DNA of 64,000 nt from positions 1,860,001 through 1,924,000 of the forward strand of contig OZ020259.1 of the NCBI GenBank assembly GCA_963971285.1, read 5' to 3'. The position numbers and the translations under genes are program-made. Source of the stretch: Astropecten irregularis. Its lineage: Eukaryota > Echinodermata > Asteroidea > Paxillosida > Astropectinidae. The notes below the pieces were generated by a model. It did not search any database and was not told the DNA's origin. It saw nothing but the letters and a program-made list of their open reading frames with translations. Every line of letters starts with the position of its first letter. Positions within the stretch are counted from its first letter, which is position 1. Positions 1-11,018 of this stretch are shown here, one piece after another.

Positions 1-3000
1 CATCCATGTCCGAGTCGCCTGAACGAGATGGGCCTCTGAGATGAGGGTCCTAACAAACAAACAAATGAAAGACAAAAATCAGTGGGAACATGCTCCATGG
101 CAGCACGTTGCTGCATACTCAGCAGTACCCCTTCGGTCTTCTGATAGCCATCCCCCCAACCACGTGTCATGCGGACACCCTACCAGGCGAGTCCTACCAG
201 TAGGTTCTCTCATAGAAAAAAAAAAAAAACTAAATCCCAAATATGAATACAGGGTCATTATAATCAATAGGGATACATGTTTACTTCTTTCAGAGATTTC
301 TGAATTTTCTGGAGAGCTTTGCTCTGGTTAGAGCTTTTCAGTGTCAGGTAACTGGATTTTAATTTATATGAAAAGACGTCTTAGCAAAGGGGGTCGTAGT
401 TCTCTGACATACTTCCATTAGCGATTTGACCTGTCTGACCGGCCGGGTGTCCACGTCTGAATCGTTGGAGCTGCCGTACTCCTGGCACTTGCGACGCCCC
501 TTCCTGAGTCCACCCCTCCCACGCAGACTCCGTTCCCTGCGGCTCTCGCGGTCCTCTGAAGGCCCTTCGCTGTCCGAAGCATGTTGGGGGTTGTCGGAGA
601 CGTCGTCACTGAAGTGGGCGATGCCCAACTTTTTGGCTCTTTCTGTTGGGTGGGTTTGGGGTTGGGGTTTTTAAGAAATATTTTCCAAATGTTATATTTT
701 ACCAAATGAATAAGTCATCGGCTTTGAAAAACAATGAATACAGTACTGATTAATATTTGGCCTGTGGAATGTATCAGATTCGTATTTTGTTGACAAGATT
801 TTACGAAGAGATAAGATTGGAAGGCACTTACCCAGTAAGGATACGTTAGACACCTTCCTTGTCCCCGCCTCGGAGCCAGGATTCTTTGTCACGTAACCTT
901 TGCTCTCCTTTGCTGGCTCGAGGGGGTTCAGCACCTTCTGGCCCTTGACTGCCTTCCCGTCCTCCCCGCTGTTCTCTTCGACCAAAGGGGGAGTGCGGAC
1001 GGGTGCGTCGAAGACGATGGCCGTGTCGGTCTCAGAGAGCATGTTCAGGTCGTGGTCTGGAAGGAGGATCTCCCCGGCGATGTCAGACTCCAAGATGGGC
1101 TTGCCCAGGAGGGTGAAGTCTTCCTCGGCGTTGCCAGTGGTCTCGTCTCCCTCCACGCCCTGGATGTATTTCAGCCTCTTGGCCTCTCTCAGCATGCCCA
1201 GGCCGTCCTCGACACTGGCTTCATCCATCCCTTCCACTAGGCTCTCCCGGCGTCCTGTGGAGCTGTCCTCTACCACGATGCCCGGCCGAGAGAAGCTCCG
1301 GTTCAGGGTGCGACGGGCCTGCCGCATCTGGAAGAAGGTTTCGGCCGTGCAGGGCAGGGACTGGCTCCGTCGCATCCCGCGCTTCTTGGAGAAGCCGCCG
1401 CACCCCTCTCCCGATGATGGCTTTCGGGGTTTGGTCTTGACTTGCCGGCTAAGGAGCACAAATCAAAAATTATAAGATTTCCTAACAGGGTACAGACAGG
1501 TTTACTTTAGTAACAGGTCTAAAGGAAACCATGACAATCACCTTTGGGGCTGTAGGTTGAGCAACAGCCTATGATCAATGTACATACCTTCGCCTAGTCA
1601 TACGTCGGCGCAGGGCTCGTGATTTCTTCACGGTGGTACAGACAACTAGCGAGTAAACAGTGCCCAGGACTAAGGCCAAGAGGACGGGGGTAAACACCTC
1701 TGTGAAGTAGATCGGCTGCAAGAACAAAATCCAGAGTGAAAAAGAGTTAAAAGAGGCAAGTAGTAAGCACTCCATTACCTCCGTCAAACACGGTTACATG
1801 GGGTATGTAAAGAAAAACATGTGGCATTGCTAAGGTGGGCGGGGCTTAAAAACAAAGCCGGAATGATCCATTGATCAAATTTGATGATGAGTTTGATGAA
1901 ATCGACCTCTGATCTTTTTGATTGGCTGACTTACCTGCTGGCCTTTCTTTGGATGATACAGACAAAACATGACCAAGGACAACAACTGCAGGAAATATAA
2001 CACCACCAGAGAGATTAGCATCCAATGAGATAACTGCTGTTTCCACCTGAAAGAAAGAAACAAAAATCTCAAAATGACTTTCAAAAACCATTTCTAGGTT
2101 TTTTCACAAAACAATTTGCAATTGACAGCTGTGCAGTGTCCTTATAAGACATTAGAGAGAGTAAGGCTTGCGGTGACACCATGTATCAAAAATCTCTTTT
2201 AGAAAGATGTGTGGTCCTGAAAAGGACCGATGAGAGTGGATTCTCATTGGTGTTACCGCAAGTCTTACTCTTTCTAGTGTCTCCACCATGCAAAACTTCA
2301 AACCTTACTTATAAGACATTATTTGGAATGAGAAGCCTCTACCTTCTCAAATCCGTCTTTTCAATAATCAATTCAGATTTTGATAGATTCAGGATGATCA
2401 GAATTGACCAGAACATTTGACAGACTTACCATCGAAAGTAGAAGGGCAAGAATATGACCCTGATAAGTCCCTTACGTGCACTAGCCCCCAATGAATGCTC
2501 CGGCTTGGTCTTGGTGAAAGTTGAACCTGCCAAACAAACATTCAAAACAAAAATCAATTTCAAAATTTAACTTTTGTTAAAAACTGAAAATCAAGTTGCT
2601 TTGGCAGTTTTTTAAATCTTAGTCTAGTGATTCCTCCAACCTACCTCTTACAAGGTCAATATCAATGAGTTCTGTTTTCAGCCGGCCGGTCCGGAGAGGG
2701 GTGCTATTAGCAGCTAGACCCTGAAAGGTGACAACAAATATTACATGGGTAATATGTATGTGATAGCATAGTGTAAGTTATCAGGGTAGACCTATGGGCT
2801 TCTCATCAGAAACTGAAAAATTATACACTGGTTAAAAGATACTGGTTCTTAAAAGAAGCAATGGAAACAGTTCCAAACAAGTTCTTTCAAAGAACTAAGA
2901 GAAAAGGTATAACCCTGGCAGTTTGTATCAAAACTGATGAAGACAGTATCGGTTCTTTCCAAGAACTAATGAAGGAATTTATAAACCGGTTTTTATCAGA

Positions 3001-3816
3001 ACTAATGAATATGGGTACATACTGGTTTCTCTACAGAACCAATGCAGAAACTCTGGTTCTTAAAAAAACTGAATGGAATTGAAACAAACAGACATTAAGC
3101 AAACATTTCCTTGTTACCATTACCAAGTCAGTTTTTTTTTATCAAACACTTACTGTCCAGCCTACCTGTATGTTTAGTTCTTTGATTTCTACATGCTGTT
3201 CCCAGAGTTCTTTGTCGTAGGCCCCAATCTGTTGAGAAATCAAACCGAGAAATATGCTTAGAAGACAAACTTGCTAAAGCTTACCTGTGGCTAAACCCAT
3301 AGTGGGTAGTTTGCACCTCCATACCACAGCTTTTTACCAAACACATGGTTTTTCCTATAGTAAGTGTGCTATCATAATTACAACAATACACCATAGTGTG
3401 GTTTGTGTGGTAATGCATGGTATATGATCCAGTTCCCATGGATAATGTGGTAATATGTGGTAAGCAGCTCTTGTCTTATGTGGTAGGTACAAAAGGGTTA
3501 GGGTACATCCAGTCCCCCTATGGAGACTGTGGTAGTGTGTGGTAGGCAGCTCTTGTCTTGTGAGGTAAGTGCAGAGGGTTGGGGTTGATATCAAGTCCCC
3601 CTGTGGAGGCTGTGGTTATGTGTGGTAAGCAGCTCTTGTCTAAGTACCATAAGTGCAGAGGGTTAGGGTTAAAGTGCAAAGTGATTTTGCAGGGGTGACT
3701 CTTTTCACCTGTTTCTGGAAGCCTGAGATGGCTTCGTTGATTCCCGTGAAGCCCAGCATGTCTGCGATGAAATCACCCTGAGACAGCGAAGCGGCAACCT
3801 TGATCCTACGGCTCAT
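1..3816 (-). CDS. PHTF: PHTF (putative homeodomain transcription factor) membrane protein, 5' part of gene, 9 exons seen
   Basis: The exons, in gene order, are 3709-3816, 3166-3228, 2645-2720, 2430-2526, 1935-2046, 1588-1715, 832-1448, 413-642 and 1-49. All junctions are GT/AG and the phases agree. The gene continues past the left edge. The N-terminal block reads EAISGFQKQ followed by IGAYDKELWEQHVEIKEL and aligns with the start of vertebrate PHTF1/2. It is followed by LIDIDLVRG, then RKGLIRVIFLPFYFRWW and two hydrophobic spans (exons 5 and 6). Exons 7 and 8 encode a long, charged, serine-rich and poorly conserved stretch, as in the family. Despite its name, PHTF is an ER-associated multipass protein; vertebrate PHTF1 binds FEM1B through this N-terminal region. 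The ATG at 3816 has an in-frame stop just upstream, but a second possible first exon exists (see 4613-4620). TMEM60 lies head-to-head upstream. Whether this is a single pre-duplication orthologue of PHTF1 and PHTF2 is inferred. Confidence 0.93.
3405..3665. repeat. About 82-bp tandem repeat in PHTF intron 1
   Basis: The word GCAGCTCTTGTCT recurs at 3464, 3546 and 3629, a period of 82 to 83 bp over about three units. Each unit also carries GTGTGGTA and GGGTTAGGGTT words. The same words recur in opposite orientation at about 31700-31922 and 35270-35400, beside the two NUDT19 last exons, so this is a dispersed repeat family. Confidence 0.7.
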
Positions 3817-4011
3817 ACGAGGTTAATGCCCTAAATGTGACGACGACGTCCAACAACAAAGATGACACTGTCATCCCCGATGGCCGAAATGACCATCAGC
3901 AAAGCAGCAGACGTGACGATGTTAGCAAATGATTCCCTCCAAGTCCAAGTGAGGCTTGTCACACCATGCTGTTTCATGAAAAGGAATAAAAATAGAGACA
4001 TTCTTCAAAAT

Positions 4012-4279
4012 CCCCTTTCACACTTGAAAACTTTCAACCTCGAGCCAACCCGGGTAGGACAGCGGAACCGGATCGAAAATCAACCCTGGTATAGGGACCA
4101 TGGTCGGAAAGCTCAACCCGATTCCAAAATGCATTTTTTATGAACCAGTTCGATCGCCAAAAACGTAACTAGTGGGAATTTTGCATCTCTCCGATCCGGT
4201 TCAAAAACTTGCCGAGCTGAACCGGGGTGGATCTGGGTTGGTTTCGATACGGATTGAAAAGTTAATAGTGTGAAAAGGC
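4012..4279. mobile_element. Palindrome-ended MITE-like element
   Basis: The stretch begins CCCTTTCACAC and ends GTGTGAAAAGG. The interior contains several CCGGTTC/GAACCGG words in both orientations. No coding capacity is seen. The structure suggests a small non-autonomous DNA element, but no clear target-site duplication was found. Confidence 0.45.
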
Positions 4280-4612
4280 CTCAAGTTTAAGTTTGGATTA
4301 TGATCTATAAAAATTCTAGGCTTAAGGAAATAATTTATTCAGAAAATAATCTTTGTACAATCTTTATTCTTTGTAGTTGTACGAGATGTCAAGGATATAT
4401 TGTTTTCTTCTAAAAAATAACAAAAGCATATACAGCTCTGAAACACAAGGAGGAAACCAAAATCCAAACCTCACATAAAATCCAACCATATTTATCCCCA
4501 TGGTGTGGCAAACGTCTTAAAGATGATTCAAGAAATCTTTTAGAAAATTATTTGTTACCACAGCAGCCATTACACTACACAGTTCAACGGCTTACAACAA
4601 AACATCACTTAC

Positions 4613-4620
4613 TTTTCCAT
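4613..4620 (-). other. PHTF: Candidate alternative first coding exon of PHTF
   Basis: On the minus strand an ATG in good context (A at -3, G at +4) reads ATGGAAAA and is followed directly by the strong donor GTAAGTG. Spliced to a GCCGTAG acceptor inside the exon that starts at 3816, it keeps the reading frame and gives MEKIKVAASLSQ. This is a computational suggestion without transcript support, and that acceptor lacks a good pyrimidine tract. Confidence 0.35.
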
Positions 4621-5113
4621 GATTTCTAGCAAGTTTTGCTCGGTTTGGGGAGAACAAAACCTTCTTATACCGTTTGAGTTTCCCCCTCGATATTTTTATC
4701 ATCGACTGGGGACCACAAGAACGGTAAATGCAGCATTTGCAGTCGGGGAAAATATTGCCACTTCGTCATTCATCGACGTTCGCTACAGTCAATTTTAGCA
4801 CAACATGTCTTACATTTCTTGTTAAAATGGTCGGCACTATTCTTGTAAAGGGGTGTTTCTTTATCAGATACAAATATATTGTTTATATTTTGCAAGTTAG
4901 AAGACAAATTTGCGATACAAGTGCAATTAATTACTCATTAAAATATCACATAAAATTAAAAATGAGTGATTTTGCAATTTTTGTTGAAATTATTAATATC
5001 AAGATACAAATCCCCTCATTTTGCTCACCTATAAATAATCGATAGTTCTGATAGAATTAACAACAACAAGCTTCAGCGCACGTCTTCACACGAAGGGTAA
5101 ATCCCCAACCAAG

Positions 5114-5506
5114 ATGGCGTTGCTACACAGAGTCCTCCTGAGCTATGCTTTCACGTTTGTTTTCATGGTCGTACTGTCCGTACGACTTGACCAGCAACTG
5201 GACTGGAACTGGTTCTTGATTTTCATCCCTCTGTGGGTGTTTGATTTCGTCGCACTGACCCTGTTGACCATTCGATTGGTCAGCCACTGTCGCGTCGGCT
5301 ATGACCAGAGTGACATGAGTCTGTCCATGGTAGACAAGGTCTGGTTGATGTGCATGGTGGTGCTGAAGCTGTCATTCCAGATCCTGCTGTGTGTGCGATT
5401 CCAGTATGCTGAGAATCTGGCATTCTACTGGGTCTTCATTCCTCTGTGGATGATTCTCGCTTCGTCTGCTGTCAGGATGTTTCCATGGAGTTCAAGATTG
5501 AGATGA
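5114..5506 (+). CDS. TMEM60: TMEM60, four-pass membrane protein
   Basis: This single-exon 130-residue protein matches vertebrate TMEM60 along its length, with MALLHRVLLSYAF at the start, then DWNWFLIFIPLWVFD and later YWVFIPLW. Hydrophobic segments lie at about residues 5-25, 33-56, 73-95 and 102-122, giving four predicted transmembrane helices. The molecular function is unknown. The repeated FIPLW words in segments 2 and 4 suggest an internally duplicated two-helix unit. The ATG follows AACCAAG, a good start context. The coding region is also uninterrupted in vertebrates as I recall. It is divergent from PHTF, the same neighbour as in human (PHTF2). Confidence 0.95.
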   Translation: MALLHRVLLSYAFTFVFMVVLSVRLDQQLDWNWFLIFIPLWVFDFVALTLLTIRLVSHCRVGYDQSDMSLSMVDKVWLMCMVVLKLSFQILLCVRFQYAENLAFYWVFIPLWMILASSAVRMFPWSSRLR

Positions 5507-5561
5507 GGCTAGATGAAAGGAGTAGGCCTAATATTTGGAAATCCATTGAAAAGTAAACAAA

Positions 5562-5650
5562 GAAAAATTGACTGGAGCGGGATTCGAACCGGTGACCTCC
5601 TGGATACCGTACAGGCACTCTACCAACTGAGCCATCCAGCCCTATGTTGG
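5562..5650 (-). repeat. tRNA-derived SINE head
   Basis: Read on the minus strand, the stretch has an A box (TGGCTCAGTTGGTAGAG) and a B box (GGTTCGAATCC) at tRNA-like spacing, and the ends pair as an acceptor stem. The anticodon loop lacks T33, and the anticodon and T stems contain mismatches, so it is not a sound tRNA. A matching piece (ATTGACTGGAGC) recurs near 31185, supporting a dispersed SINE. Confidence 0.65.
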
Positions 5651-6858
5651 TGTATGGTGGTGACCCAAATAGTCAATCATCTTTCACTGTGCCTAGCTAA
5701 GACTTAAACCAAACAGACGTCTGCATCTGGATGTTGAAATAGCTTCAAGTTTCAAGGTTCTGCAGCTAACAATCGGACTAGAGCAAAACTTTGTCATCAT
5801 AGCAGAGACCGTCAATTTCCTGTCGAAACACAACACAATGAAAATGATCGACTGAACGTTTTTCTGTTCAAAAGTGGCATGTGCTGCAGAGATCAACTCA
5901 GTTCCAGCGTGACTTTTGTCGACCCAGCTTCTGCAGATGCTCAAATCCTTGGATAATCTGGCAAAGAAATTGTGAACTTGACAGTACGACCACCACATTG
6001 ATGACCTTGCTTTCCTCAAGCGAACAGTGTGTAATTCTTCATCCCTAGTAACGGAGGTTGCCGTGGTGACATCAGAGCCGCTCTGAATGTTGCCATGACA
6101 GTGGACTACACGGCAACCGGGATGCACATTTGATTTCAGGAGCGAAGATGATTGAGCCTGGCAGAACAGTCTTCGACTAAATCATGCTTGCCTCATCTAT
6201 CCAAGATTCATAAAAACACTTTCATTACCAGTATAAAATACACCATTGTGCATTACACAATCAATGTATGCCTTGGGCCCCGTCATTCCTTCATGGTACT
6301 CATCATATTCTGAGAATGACAAAATTGTGAAAACTGAATCTGTGTAATAACTAATATTGTTGCCCACAAAATTGTAGATTGATTTCATTTCATCTCATTT
6401 AAAATAATTAGAGATTTGTTAGGTCTTCCTTGTTACTTGTTGGCTGTCACAGATGACACAAGGCAATCTGGAAACCACTGGATTTGGGGTGAAAATGAAA
6501 CGACACAAATCTTGCAGCCTTTTGTTGGTGTTCATGCACACTCTGACACTCATATTTTATTGTCTTCTTTGATAGTAGACAAAAAAGACTACACATTGTA
6601 CTTATACAATAAAATATCAGAATTTCAGTAACTTTAAAATAAATTTGATTATATTATCATCATTTTTGGAAACAAAGATGTACTGAGGTTGTGTTTTATT
6701 TCCACTTAATGTTTACAGGTTTGGTCATTTTGTAAGTTCATTATATCACGTTGTTTCCTTTCTAACTGAAGAATGAGTTTAATATTTCGTTTATAAACAA
6801 TGCAAGTAATAAACTGCTCATCGGCCAAAATAATGACCTGAAATTATTTAACAAAATG

Positions 6859-6961
6859 CTTGGAGTTGGGAGGGCTTGACGTGTTTTGATCCCAGCAGAA
6901 TCTTTATCAAAGACTAGATCCTGCTAGGATCGAAACGTGGCAGGCCCTCCTAACTCCAATC
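6859..6961. mobile_element. Fold-back copy of the GATCGAAACGTC repeat
   Basis: The left arm CTTGGAGTTGGGAGGGCTTG and the right arm GGCCCTCCTAACTCCAATCG face each other, with CAGCAG.. and CTGCTAGGATCG inside. Single-arm relatives occur at 18649-18706, 23695-23738, 24615-24678 and 34376-34432. It is a small dispersed inverted-repeat element, possibly the end of a larger retroelement family. Confidence 0.6.
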
Positions 6962-7281
6962 GTTTATAAACACTTCGGGAACATTTTTCAATGGCATTTT
7001 TACACATAACATTATTTAAATTGTAAGTATTTGATAGAAGCACGATTGGCCAAATGAACATTGTTTGAAAAATCAAGTTCTACTTGCAGCATCCTAGAAG
7101 GAATTGTCAAATTAAAACTTTAAGAAAAATGAGTTTCAGTTTCTTCTTGTTTACCTCCTGTGCCTGTTGTTTAATTAAATTCTTCAGACTTAGGACTTGT
7201 AGGAAAACTTTAATATTATTGCCAAGTCATATAATTTCAAGGATTCTAATTGCATAGCTCCACTATGGCCAACACTAATAC

Positions 7282-7485
7282 ACCGACTGGGCGACCAATG
7301 TTTACATGCCACCACGTGACTTATAGTGGGTATTTTGTCATCTCATTTGGTGCAGAACAGCAGTGGAAACGAGTAAAGAAGACTATTATATTTGCACATT
7401 TTCATCGCTGCTCTGTGGCAAATGAGATGCCAAAGTACCAACTATTTGTATGTAATGGCATGTAAACATCGGTCGCACAATCGGT
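7282..7485. mobile_element. 204-bp MITE with about 30-bp terminal inverted repeats
   Basis: The left end ACCGACTGGGCGACCAATG continues to TTTACATGCCA, and the right end TGGCATGTAAACATCGGTCG continues to CACAATCGGT. The arms pair over about 30 bp with roughly four mismatches. It has no coding capacity. The superfamily cannot be assigned without clear target duplications. Confidence 0.65.
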
Positions 7486-8169
7486 CTATGAATACACTTC
7501 TTAGTTCTTACAATGGGTAAGAATAGCATCAATGCACCATACTGTTTCAAATCTCAAATTCAACCCAAACCAAAATGACGCCACCAACATTCTGAACAGA
7601 TTTGTTCACTGTGATTTCACTTCCTCATTCTGAATTCATCTCAAAACCAGAATCTCTTGGTCGCAGAGTCAATTTCCATCAGGAAATTCTCTCAATTTAT
7701 TTTGTAACTAATCTAAGCAAACTGCCAGAAAAATGACCTGAGATTGTACATATAGTTATGATACGGACATTACGGAGGGCCCAACATTTCGATTCTAGTA
7801 GAATCTTTTACAAAGGCCTTTTTATTGAGGATGAATAAAGTAATTTGATGTACTTAACAGTAAATAGGGCCTACTACTGACTTCCAGGAAATACTGAAAA
7901 ATGACAATCATACCTATTCAGTATTCACACATATTAATGTTATCCATATCTTGTTTACGGTAAATACAAGTTTTAATATTAGAATGAAAACCTAGAGTGA
8001 ATGAGGTCTTGTTGGTTAAATATTTTCACCCATTACTCAAGACACGGCTTTGAAAGGGTCCCTACATGCTAGAAAGAACGGGTAATACAATTTTTTTAAA
8101 TTAGATACTGGTAATTGTGCGTACTAAAACAAAAGAGATGCTTTAGTATAAATGGGTAAAACAGTACTT

Positions 8170-8490
8170 AAATGAATTTTAAAATTTTTTTTTTTTTGGG
8201 GGGGGCTAGAAGAGCCAAAATTTTTGGGGCCTAGACCCTTCTTCTAACACTCGCTTCTGTTGTCCTATTAGGAGTAGAAAATCATGCACCTACAGTATAT
8301 AGCCTTGTTTTTCAAGTATTTGGTGCGTATAGATAACTGAAAAGATCCAGTATTTTACAGCATTCTTTTTCTCAATTACAATTTTTTGGTGGGCAAGACA
8401 CAATTTTTTTATTTTTTTTGTGGGGGTGGGGGGGGGGGGGGGGGCTCAAGCCCCCCTAGCCCCTCCCACCTGAACCGCGCATAGGTCTCC
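8170..8490. repeat. T-run and G-run rich dispersed element
   Basis: The words GGGGGCTAGAAGAGCC, TTTTTGGGGCC and AGACCCTTCTTCT recur at 51630-51760 with similar flanks. This copy contains a pure G run of about 18 bases near 8427 and ends with GAACCGCGC; the other copy starts with GCGCGGTTC. That makes it a dispersed element whose ends are inverted with respect to each other. Confidence 0.5.
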
Positions 8491-8963
8491 AGTAATGTTA
8501 CCATGACCTTTGACCCTGTCATCCATTCACATGGATACATTCCAAGACTGCTTCCACTGATGATGCTTATGAATACTCTGCTAACAAAAATAAAGCCACA
8601 CAACAAACACTTAATACACAAAACTACGCTATTTCAAAATAAAATATCCCTTTAAGTATTAAACCAAACGGAAACAAACAGACAGCTCCTACATGTTAAG
8701 ATGCTATGGATATTTCCATCCATAAACCAAGGAGAATTAGACTAAAATGAAAAAAAATGACTGGTGTTTAATACTACAAAGAGGAAACAGACTTTTTAAA
8801 AATTGAGTAAGATGTCACCTCAGAAAGACCTCCCTTGATTGATGGCAGCTCAATGGTGCACCAAGCATTGTTGCTGGTACCTAGCTGAGAAAGCCTACAT
8901 CATTTTGACATCCAAGATGACAATGGACTTTACTGAGGTACATGCAATTATAAGATATATAGG

Positions 8964-9139
8964 CCTTTCCCCACAACAGCGCTCATCCCCGAGGCGAACT
9001 CACCCCGCCCCGGGGTGAAAAATTTCAACCCTTGTCCTGAGTTGAACTCTTGATGGAGGGGTGAGCAAGTGTGAATAGTGGATTATTTTCACCCTGCGTT
9101 GCCCCGGGGCCATCCCCGAGATTGGTCAAGTGGGAAAGG
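8964..9139. mobile_element. Small palindromic element
   Basis: The ends read CCTTTCCCCACA and TGGGAAAGGGC, and the interior has paired blocks CCCCGAGG, CCCCGGGG and ATCCCCGAG. It lies in an otherwise empty stretch and has no coding capacity. Confidence 0.4.
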
Positions 9140-9374
9140 GCTTTATTAGGTCAATTAAGGAACTTTGCCGACAGCAAGCTTTTAATAAGTAAATTACATG
9201 TATCATATTTACGACCACAGTGATACCTCTAAAACCCAAATACTTTTAATTCAAACAAAAATTGAGTTTTTACTTGTTATGCTAATTTTCGTTTACAATT
9301 TTTAAATTTCATTTTTTTAGAGACTGTGATTCTAGTGAATCAAGCAAATCCGCAAATTTCCCTTTTTTGAAATT

Positions 9375-11018
9375 TTACTTTGGCACACCGACGGCTTCAC
9401 GTTGGTTGCGCATAGCAGTGGCCATCCAGTCAAGTTGAGTGATAACCTTGCTGGCCCCGCTCTCCATATGCTTGTCAAGGGGTTTCCCCTCCTCCGAAAT
9501 GGCCTCGTGGGCTTTGGGCACGCCGAAAATGTTGGAGACGGGCAGGCAACCGATTTCGCCGAGGAAACAGCGGAGCTGCATGGCAGCCCGCATGCCACCG
9601 TACATACCTGTCATATGCAAAATGGAAACAAAGTGGGGAAGGTTACCAGTCTAGTACAAAGTTTTCCCCGTTTTTGGTTCACATACAACTTTCCAACTAT
9701 CTCAATACAAAAACCTTTTGCAAAAACAGGAGCCTAGTTTGATACTCAGACCACCGAGGAAAAGTTTTACCACAGCCCCGGGCATTCTGGCTAAGAAACT
9801 TTATGAATCTGCCAATTTAATTTCAAAATTTAACAGTATCCCTATGGTACAATATTTAGACAGAGCACCTATATATGGGGCTAGCTTTCTTAACCCTCAT
9901 TAGGATTCCACATAAATTGTTTACCCGGTGAGTAGCACACGATGGCGGATGGCTTGTAACTGAAGATGGACGTCGGGAAATGGTCCACCATGTTGGCTAG
10001 GCCAGGTGGTATGGAGTGGTTGTACTCTCCTGAAACAAACACGTATGCGTCGGCTGCGATTATCTTCTTCTTAGCCTTCTGCAGATATTCTGGGGCTTTG
10101 GTCTGGTCTTCGTAAAAGTGCAGCGCCTTCTTCAGAATTGGGAAGTTAAATTCCTGAGCATCTGAAATAATAAATTCAAAGTTAGGTCTTTGAACACTTG
10201 TCTGAAAATGCAACAAATGAAATGCAATACAAAGAAACATAGAAAAAAAAAAAAGTTCAATATGAGTCAGCACTTTGACAATTTTGTTTTTAGACAGATC
10301 ACCTATGGGGCTAACTTTGACAAAAGTGCTGACTCATTTGGAACTTCAATTTCACAAATTTGCAAATCCTATCCCAAATTCAAATCAGATCAAATCAATA
10401 TAAAGTATTGATATCTGAACTTATTAAATGTTGCCTTAAAATAAAATTTAGGATAAATTTCAGTAATTTGTTTACAGGGTGCAATTTTTACATGGTGATA
10501 GATACACATTTTCAAATATTGGGCAATATTTAACTTTAAAGCTATCATTAGGCCCTACACTCCCTTCCCTACTTCAAACCTTCAAACTAGAAGTGCCCCC
10601 CTCCCAATTGTGTAGCCTCTGACCCCGCCCCTCCCCTATACCTTCTCTAGTTAAACCCACAAGACCCCCCCCCCCGGCCCCCCACATCAACCAAATAATT
10701 ATGGCAATAATACATTCTTTGAGTCAATTTCATTACTTCTCAAAACAGACCCAGTCAACAGACCATAAATAATGCAATTACGGTAAAAAAAAATCACGAG
10801 CGTGCAGACCCGGCAAAAGTGTACCGACGATCGAAGCAACTCGCCGGCCGAGGCATAGCCCCCAAAACACGCTAAACAGCACTGCACTTACCGAAGAATT
10901 CCACTTCGTGTTTGCCGTCCTTTTCCAGCTGATCAATCATGAATTTAGCGACTCTAAAACCCAGCCGGTTTTCCCTGCATGTTCCTAGGAACAAGATTAC
11001 TTTCAACTTGTTGGACAT
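9375..11018 (-). CDS. NADPH-dependent FMN reductase-like flavoprotein
   Basis: The exons are 10892-11018, 9925-10161 and 9375-9607, joined at phase-1 GT/AG borders, giving 198 residues. The start MSNKLKVILFLGTCRENRLG is the flavodoxin-like first strand and phosphate-binding loop of the FMN_red family. The middle holds SGEYNHSIPPGLANMVDHF, the usual flavin-contact EYNxSxP block. The third exon begins GGMYGGMRAAMQLR, the family GG..GG.R...QLR motif. Such proteins form dimers that transfer hydride from NAD(P)H to FMN, quinones or azo compounds in the cytosol (yeast Lot6, bacterial azoreductases). The length is normal for the family. The start ATG is the first in the exon and gives a complete fold. 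Its substrate cannot be read from sequence, and it has no obvious functional link to its neighbours. Confidence 0.92.

Larger units (their letters stand above)
3817..5113. promoter_or_regulatory. Intergenic space shared by divergent PHTF and TMEM60
   Basis: This 1.3-kb interval lies between the two divergently transcribed genes. If the upstream PHTF start at 4620 is used, the gap is under 500 bp, which would fit one bidirectional promoter. No TATA box or CpG-dense block stands out. It also holds the palindromic element at 4012-4279. The promoter role is inferred from gene arrangement only. Confidence 0.45.
5651..9374. other. Gene-free stretch with scattered small elements
   Basis: No reading frame here resembles a known protein. 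The 3' untranslated region of TMEM60 probably occupies its left end. Recognisable elements are listed separately (6859-6961, 7282-7485, 8170-8490, 8964-9139). A fragment of the CGAAACGT repeat family lies at about 7765-7825. The rest is AT-rich unique-looking DNA. Confidence 0.6.

Noticed and set aside
900-1475. 191-codon plus-strand frame
   Set aside because: It is antisense to the large PHTF exon 832-1448, whose splice phases and family similarity support the minus strand.
2835-3085. Repeated AGAACTAATGAA and GGTTCTT words in PHTF intron 2
   Set aside because: The spacing is irregular and the words are too degenerate to define a repeat unit by eye.
5562-5650. Possible tRNA gene on the minus strand
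   Set aside because: A and B boxes are good, but the anticodon loop lacks T33, the T stem is mismatched, and related pieces recur in the window. It fits a tRNA-derived SINE better.
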